A stretch of DNA of 9,344 bases from Nanobdellota archaeon (GTDB taxonomy: Archaea > Nanobdellota > Nanobdellia > Pacearchaeales > GW2011-AR1), in contig JAHJRR010000095.1 of assembly GCA_018830685.1 (NCBI GenBank), positions 1-9,344 on the forward strand, written 5' to 3'. The notes under the pieces were generated by a model, which saw only the letters and a program-made list of their open reading frames with translations, was not told the DNA's origin and searched no databases. The first letter of the stretch is position 1; every line of letters begins with the position of its first letter. Shown one piece after another: positions 6,427 through 9,344 of this stretch. The position numbers and the translations under genes were made by a program.

Positions 6427-6449
6427 GATTAATATTTTTGCTATTCAAA

Positions 6450-6677
6450 CTACAACAACCCCGTAAATTCTTCCCGAGAAATCTGAATATCTTTTCTTAG
6501 AATTTTATTTAACAAACCTCTGTCAAGTTTTTCGCCGAGATGATTCGGAACGACTGTTGTTCTTCCGTCGTCGTGTCTCAGAAAAACATGACTTCCTGAC
6601 TGTCTCATTATCTTAAAACCGATTTTGGACAGAATTTTAATCAACTCATTAGCTGTTATCTGCAGGAGCTTCGACAT
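6450..6677 (-). CDS. hicA: HicA-like mRNA interferase toxin
   Basis: 75 aa, a typical HicA size. HicA toxins have a double-stranded-RNA-binding-like fold and cleave mRNA with a catalytic histidine. Here the core is GFKIMRQSGSHVFLRHDDGR (20-39) with His30 in the GSH motif, followed by TTVVPNHLGEKLDRGLLNKI (40-59), the family's P.H....l..G.l..Il segment. All key residues are retained, so it is probably active. The start codon lies one base after the hicB stop (TAA-A-ATG), so translation should be coupled to the antitoxin. It ends 23 bp from the convergent site-2 protease gene. Confidence 0.9.
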   Translation of the reverse strand: MSKLLQITANELIKILSKIGFKIMRQSGSHVFLRHDDGRTTVVPNHLGEKLDRGLLNKILRKDIQISREEFTGLL

Positions 6678-6678
6678 T

Positions 6679-6876
6679 TTAAATTTGAATTCTTTGCAAC
6701 CCTAGAAAATTTCTCTCGATAATTCCGTCTTCACCTAAATAAAGGTGGATTGCTTCCTTTGTTCTTTTAATAAGCTCCTCCATCGTCTTTGCCTGAGTAT
6801 GACAACCTGGAAGTTCAACGACTTCAGAAATCAAATAGCCATCTTCTCCTTTCTCTATAAGAACATTAAAATCCAT
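6679..6876 (-). CDS. hicB: HicB-like antitoxin, short form
   Basis: 65 aa with the partly degraded RNase H-like HicB (UPF0150) domain: FNVLIEKGEDGYLISEVVEL, then PGCHTQAKTMEELIKRTKEA (23-42) and a closing IHLYLGED. It should bind and block HicA. The order hicB-hicA is the reverse of the commoner hicA-hicB. The protein lacks the C-terminal ribbon-helix-helix or helix-turn-helix domain that longer HicB proteins use to repress their own promoter, so autoregulation by DNA binding is doubtful. A TATA-like box 20 nt upstream gives the pair its own promoter, 44 bp after the preceding operon. HicA/HicB partnership is clear from adjacency and motifs. Confidence 0.9.
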   Translation of the reverse strand: MDFNVLIEKGEDGYLISEVVELPGCHTQAKTMEELIKRTKEAIHLYLGEDGIIERNFLGLQRIQI

Positions 6877-6896
6877 AATAGAAGTAACATTGAGTT

Positions 6897-6904
6897 TTAT
6901 TTAA
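6897..6904 (-). promoter_or_regulatory. TATA-like box for hicBA
   Basis: TTAAATAA on the minus strand ends 20 nt before the hicB ATG. The spacing fits a leaderless message, and no Shine-Dalgarno sequence is present. No inverted repeat typical of an antitoxin operator was seen around it. Confidence 0.45.
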
Positions 6905-6920
6905 GGTTTTCCATCTCAAT

Positions 6921-7268
6921 TTACAAATCAATCACACCTTCCTTTGTGAGTGCTGCGAATCTGATTCCGACAGGTAAATGGAGTAATGCCGAGATTAGAG
7001 CCATATGTTCTTTTCCATTTCCAGAAGCTATACTTAATGCAACCTCTGTTCCGTCGATTTTTCCCTTCAACTTGTTAGAGAAATCTTCTTTCAAATCCTT
7101 CAATCTCTTTTCAAGATTAACTTCCAGTAGTTCAAATTTTTTTTCTGCAGAGAATTTTTTTGCATTGCTGGAACCTATGACGATTATCTTTTCCCAGTCG
7201 CCGTGTTTGATAAGTCCTTCTACCTGACTCCAGGTTCCTTCGTCTGAAAGAAGTGCGACAAGTTCCAT
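6921..7268 (-). CDS. Hypothetical Rossmann/CARF-like protein, 115 aa
   Basis: The start chosen is the ATG sharing one base with the upstream stop (TAATG, 7266-7270), with AGAGG about eight bases before it. The in-frame ATG at 7367 would add 33 residues overlapping the other gene. The sequence alternates strands and helices: ELVALLS (2-8), helix GTWSQVEGLIKHG, strand KIIVIGS (27-33), strand KFELLEVN (44-51), a long charged helix LEKRLKDLKEDFSNKLKGK, strand TEVALSIAS (74-82), GNGKEHMALISALLHLP (83-99), strand GIRFAALT (101-108). The loop after the fourth strand, ASGNGKEHM, resembles the TGGTK.M-type loop of CARF and related nucleotide-sensing domains. No effector domain is attached and no CRISPR genes are nearby. 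CARF membership is inference; a plain Rossmann-like protein is equally possible. Confidence 0.75.
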   Translation of the reverse strand: MELVALLSDEGTWSQVEGLIKHGDWEKIIVIGSSNAKKFSAEKKFELLEVNLEKRLKDLKEDFSNKLKGKIDGTEVALSIASGNGKEHMALISALLHLPVGIRFAALTKEGVIDL

Positions 7269-7591
7269 TATACTTTCCTCTGAGAGAATTCTCTCGTGCC
7301 AAGGGTGTTTGATAAAACAGATTCTGGAGAAGAATCCGCTACCACATAGCTCTGAAACATTTGCCATCTTAGGTAATCCTCTCTTAACCTGACCGCGTCT
7401 TCAGATCTAAGAGGTAATGCCCGATACCCTTCTTTAACGGAAAGTTCCCCACTGAGACCAAGGGTACATCCAAATTTAGAGGGAGAACTTTCTCCTGCAA
7501 AAGTCTCTAGTTTTCCCTCATGCACACTCACAACAATTCCATTCTCTTCAAGAGCATCTTCTCTTTTAACATTAAAATAAACATCGCTCAT
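7268..7591 (-). CDS. Hypothetical protein, 107 aa, first gene of a two-gene operon
   Basis: No family was recognised. It starts MSDVYFNVKREDALEENGIV and is soluble and acidic in its first half, with probable beta structure (IVVSVHEGKLETFAG, 19-33; CTLGLSGELSVKEGYRALPL, 42-61). A helix SEDAVRLREDYLRWQMFQSY (63-82) and a polar tail follow. It has its own TATA-like box 21 nt before the ATG and no Shine-Dalgarno sequence, so it is probably read from a leaderless mRNA. Its stop overlaps the start of the Rossmann/CARF-like gene, so the two proteins are likely made together and may form a complex. The promoter sits beside a 36-bp direct repeat. It is divergent from the ribosomal L1 operon. Confidence 0.78.
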   Translation of the reverse strand: MSDVYFNVKREDALEENGIVVSVHEGKLETFAGESSPSKFGCTLGLSGELSVKEGYRALPLRSEDAVRLREDYLRWQMFQSYVVADSSPESVLSNTLGTREFSQRKV

Positions 7592-7612
7592 TGTGCTAAT
7601 ATAAAATTCTTG

Positions 7613-7620
7613 TTTATAAA
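7613..7620 (-). promoter_or_regulatory. TATA-like box for the 107-aa gene
   Basis: TTTATAAA ends 21 nt before the ATG at 7591, giving a leaderless-type promoter. The first copy of the 36-bp repeat starts 17 bp upstream of it. Confidence 0.5.
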
Positions 7621-7632
7621 AATTGTTGTAAT

Positions 7633-7659
7633 ATAAAGGGAACCAAAGTTTCCCTTTAT
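7633..7659. repeat. 10-bp inverted repeat inside repeat copy 1
   Basis: ATAAAGGGAA and TTCCCTTTAT flank a 7-base centre (7643-7649), giving a perfect 10-bp stem. The left arm begins outside the direct repeat. In copy 2 only the inner GGGAA/TTCCC pairing is kept. It could be a hairpin in RNA or a dyad for a dimeric protein. No T-run follows it on either strand, so it does not look like a terminator. Confidence 0.55.
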
Positions 7660-7673
7660 CAAACCCTCCTTTA
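7638..7673. repeat. 36-bp direct repeat, copy 1
   Basis: A 36-bp sequence beginning GGGAACCAAAGTTTCCC and ending CCCTCCTTTA is repeated identically at 7694-7729, a 56-bp period with a 20-bp spacer. It lies between the divergent promoters of the 107-aa gene and the L1 operon. Function unknown. Confidence 0.85.
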
Positions 7674-7693
7674 AGATAGACTCAAGGTTGATT

Positions 7694-7729
7694 GGGAACC
7701 AAAGTTTCCCTTTATCAAACCCTCCTTTA
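7694..7729. repeat. 36-bp direct repeat, copy 2
   Basis: Identical to 7638-7673 over 36 bp. Here the 3' end joins a further inverted repeat, CAAACC (7717-7722 region) with GGTTTG (7730-7735). The copy ends 27 bp before the L1 TATA-like box, so it could influence the ribosomal promoter. Confidence 0.85.
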
Positions 7730-7756
7730 GGTTTGGGTCAATCTCTATTCAGAAAG

Positions 7757-7764
7757 TTTATAAA
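7757..7764 (+). promoter_or_regulatory. TATA-like box for the L1-L10 operon
   Basis: TTTATAAA, inside the longer palindrome AGTTTATAAACT (7755-7766). Initiation about 26 bases downstream (near 7787) would give a leader of about 65 nt, unlike the leaderless genes in this window. Confidence 0.5.
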
Positions 7765-7795
7765 CTAGTTTTAATTTCCAAATTTACCGATTGTA

Positions 7796-7845
7796 CCACA
7801 TCGTTACAGAATAGATTCTATGTCTGCGGCGCATAATGTGGGAGG
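7796..7845 (+). promoter_or_regulatory. Structured 5' leader of the L1 operon with Shine-Dalgarno site
   Basis: CCACAT (7796-7801) pairs with ATGTGG (7836-7841). Inside it, CAGAATAG (7807-7814) pairs with CTATGTCTG (7818-7826), leaving one bulged G and a 3-base loop. An asymmetric internal loop (CGTTA against CGGCGCATA) separates the stems. The strong Shine-Dalgarno sequence GGAGG (7841-7845) touches the outer stem, seven bases or so before the L1 ATG. L1 represses its own operon in E. coli and Methanococcus by binding an mRNA mimic of its rRNA site, so this is a candidate autoregulatory site. The pairing is seen in the sequence; the function is inferred. Confidence 0.45.
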
Positions 7846-7851
7846 AATAAG

Positions 7852-8481
7852 ATGAAACTCAAAGAAGAAATAGTAAAAGCAATTATTGAATTGAGAAAAG
7901 ATAAGGAAAGAAAGTTTGACCAGACGGTAGACTTTATCATTAATCTAAAGAAGTTTGACCTCAAGAAAGATGCGATTAATCTAATTGTGAATTTGCCTTT
8001 TAAGATTAAAGATAAAAAAGTTTGTGCGTTCCTGGAAGTGAAGAACAAAGATATTGATACAATAACTCCGGAGCAATTCAAAACTTATTCTGAGAAGACT
8101 GCATTGAAGAAATTGGTTAAGAAATATGATTTTTTTATAGCACAAGCAAACCTCATGCCAAAAGTTGCTACAACTTTTGGAAGATTTTTGGGTCCAGCAG
8201 GAAAGATGCCTTCCCCCCAACTTGGAATAATTATGAAAGTTGATAAGGGTGAGATTGACAAGGTTATGGCTAAAATAAATAACAGCACTAAGGTACGAAC
8301 TAAAGAATCTAGTATCAAACTTGCCGTCGGTAAACAGAATATGAGGGATGAAGAGATTGCGGAGAATGCTATTAATGTCTACGATACCATCTTGAAAGTA
8401 TTGCCGAGGGATAAAGAGAACATCAAAAATATTGAGCTTAAATTCACAATGACTAAACCACAAAAGATAGTGATTGAATAA
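7852..8481 (+). CDS. rpl1: Ribosomal protein uL1 (L1)
   Basis: 209 aa, the usual archaeal length. L1 forms the mobile stalk of the large subunit next to the E site and moves deacylated tRNA out. The hallmark DFFIAQANLMPKVATTFGRF (93-112) followed by LGPAGKMPSP (113-122) is present. The second domain and the conserved closing strand (IELKFTMTKPQKIVIE) are complete. The ATG is well placed behind GGAGG. It heads an operon with L10, joined by a one-base TAATG overlap at 8479-8483. Its leader can fold against the ribosome binding site, which fits L1-mediated feedback control known in other archaea. Confidence 0.96.
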   Translation: MKLKEEIVKAIIELRKDKERKFDQTVDFIINLKKFDLKKDAINLIVNLPFKIKDKKVCAFLEVKNKDIDTITPEQFKTYSEKTALKKLVKKYDFFIAQANLMPKVATTFGRFLGPAGKMPSPQLGIIMKVDKGEIDKVMAKINNSTKVRTKESSIKLAVGKQNMRDEEIAENAINVYDTILKVLPRDKENIKNIELKFTMTKPQKIVIE

Positions 8482-9344
8482 TGAATCCAGGAAAAACTAC
8501 TGAGGCACATGTATCTGACAGAAAGATGAAGCAGGTTTCGGAATTAGAAGGCCTCATTAAAGAGAAGAATACAGTATTGTTGGTTTCAATAAAAGGTATT
8601 CCCGCGTCACAGTATCAAGAGCTTGTAAAGAGATTTAGAAGTAAAGCTGTTGTGAAAGTTCCTAAGAAAAGTATAATCTCAAGAGCGTTAGATTCTTCGG
8701 ACAAAGAAGGACTTAAGGAATTAAGGGATAAGGTTGGAGATAGTACTGCGATTTTATTTTCTGATGATGACGCGTTTGATATATCTGTTGAGCTTTTGGA
8801 AAAGAAAACTTCTGTTAGAGCTAAAGCTGGGCAGATTGCTCCAGAGGACATTGTTGTTGACGCTGGACCAACAGAACTTATGCCAGGACCTGCTATCACC
8901 GAACTTGGTGCATTGGGAATAAAGATTCAAATTGATAAGGGAAAGATTAGTATTAAGGAGTCAAAGACAATTTTACGAAAAGGTGAGAAAATCTCTTCGG
9001 CTGCTGCGGACGTCATGGGCAAGTTAGACATCAAACCATTTTCTATTGGTTTTGTTCCCATCGCGGCGTTTGATTCTAAAGAAAATAAAGTTTACTTTGA
9101 TATAAGTGTGGATAAAGAAAGCATTCTATCAGAGTTGAAGAGCTTTTTTAGAAGTGCTCTTTCTTTCTCAGTTGATAGGGGTTACATTTGTGGAGATACT
9201 ATTAAATTCATCTTGGGTAAAGCTGTGGCATATGGAAACGCTTTAGGCAAATTGGCCGAACAGCCTAAAGAAGAGACCCCTAAAGTAGAAGAGAATAAAG
9301 ATGAAGGTTCTGAGTCTGAAAAGAAGGGTGAGGAAGTTAAAGAA
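8481..9344 (+). CDS. rpl10: Ribosomal protein uL10 (L10/P0 type), 3' end outside the window
   Basis: 288 codons are visible with no stop before the window ends. L10 anchors the L7/L12 (P1) stalk dimers that recruit translation GTPases. It starts MNPGKTTEAHVSDRKMKQVS, then shows KGIPASQYQELVKRFRSKA and the rRNA-binding domain. The insertion domain typical of archaeal/eukaryotic P0 follows with AGPTELMPGPAITELGALGI (about 136-155). A helical spine comes next, ending KAVAYGNALGKLAEQ. The visible C-terminus is a long run rich in Glu and Lys, as in P0-family tails. The start is fixed by overlap with the L1 stop; no clear Shine-Dalgarno sequence precedes it, so coupling to L1 is likely. L12 would be expected next, off the window. 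Confidence 0.95.
   Translation, partial: MNPGKTTEAHVSDRKMKQVSELEGLIKEKNTVLLVSIKGIPASQYQELVKRFRSKAVVKVPKKSIISRALDSSDKEGLKELRDKVGDSTAILFSDDDAFDISVELLEKKTSVRAKAGQIAPEDIVVDAGPTELMPGPAITELGALGIKIQIDKGKISIKESKTILRKGEKISSAAADVMGKLDIKPFSIGFVPIAAFDSKENKVYFDISVDKESILSELKSFFRSALSFSVDRGYICGDTIKFILGKAVAYGNALGKLAEQPKEETPKVEENKDEGSESEKKGEEVKE

Noticed and set aside
6427..6449. Terminator between the site-2 protease and hicA
   Set aside because: Only a single run of five Ts on the plus strand and no hairpin; too weak to call.
6745..7227. 160-codon plus-strand ORF
   Set aside because: It lies opposite hicB and the Rossmann/CARF-like gene and has a composition typical of antisense frames.
6921..7367. Longer 148-codon version of the Rossmann/CARF-like gene, starting at 7367
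   Set aside because: It would overlap the 107-aa gene by 100 bases. The ATG at 7268 overlaps the upstream stop by one base, has AGAGG in place, and begins directly with the first predicted strand.
6921..7591. A single gene broken by a frameshift
   Set aside because: The stop/start junction has the same TAATG form as three other coupled pairs in the window and a Shine-Dalgarno sequence, which favours two intact genes.
7638..7729. CRISPR mini-array (two 36-bp repeats, 20-bp spacer)
   Set aside because: Only two copies, the spacer is too short, no cas genes or leader are present, and it sits between divergent promoters.
7594..7740. Minus-strand open frame running through the repeats
   Set aside because: It is open for about 48 codons but lacks an ATG, GTG or well-spaced start. 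The repeat period (56 bp) is not a multiple of three, so the copies encode different peptides; this is expected of non-coding repeats.

Overview
The window is archaeal DNA, AT-rich and tightly packed. The lineage call rests on the genes: archaeal FtsZ, SecE (Sec61-gamma type), Spt5, aIF5A with a hypusine site, ribosomal protein L40e, a uL10/P0-type L10 and a site-2 protease, plus TATA boxes upstream of most genes. The small genes and short proteins (58-aa SecE, 65-aa HicB) suggest a DPANN-type archaeon such as a Woesearchaeota/Pacearchaeota relative. That placement is an inference and was not tested.

Layout. (1) 1-1572, minus strand: ftsZ, secE and the first 65 codons of spt5, i.e. division, secretion and transcription elongation in one leftward block. 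(2) 1573-1853: a divergent promoter region with a doubtful 42-aa ORF. (3) 1854-2887, plus: an unrecognised 171-aa protein coupled to a soluble DUF218/YdcF-like protein, convergent with an FKBP-type prolyl isomerase (2879-3544, minus). (4) 3651-6426, plus: a membrane-anchored DUF218-like protein, then aIF5A, L40e and a site-2 membrane protease. (5) 6450-7591, minus: a compact hicB-hicA toxin-antitoxin pair, preceded by an unrecognised two-gene operon whose second product has a Rossmann/CARF-like pattern. (6) 7592-7851: a divergent control region with a perfect 36-bp direct repeat and a structured leader. (7) 7852-9344, plus: ribosomal protein genes L1 and L10, the latter running off the window.

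Two expression rules stand out. Eight genes have a TATA-like box ending about 20-22 nt before the start codon, too close for a leader, so their mRNAs are probably leaderless and almost every gene or pair has its own promoter. Only spt5 and L1 have longer leaders; both carry a Shine-Dalgarno sequence and a hairpin next to it. Within operons, four gene pairs are joined by a one-base TAATG stop/start overlap (2369, 4828, 7268, 8481), which fixes the starts and indicates translational coupling.

No defence locus or large novel system is evident. The best candidates for new biology are the 7268-7591/6921-7268 gene pair, the repeat pair beside it, the possible L1 autoregulatory leader and the 1854-2887 pair.
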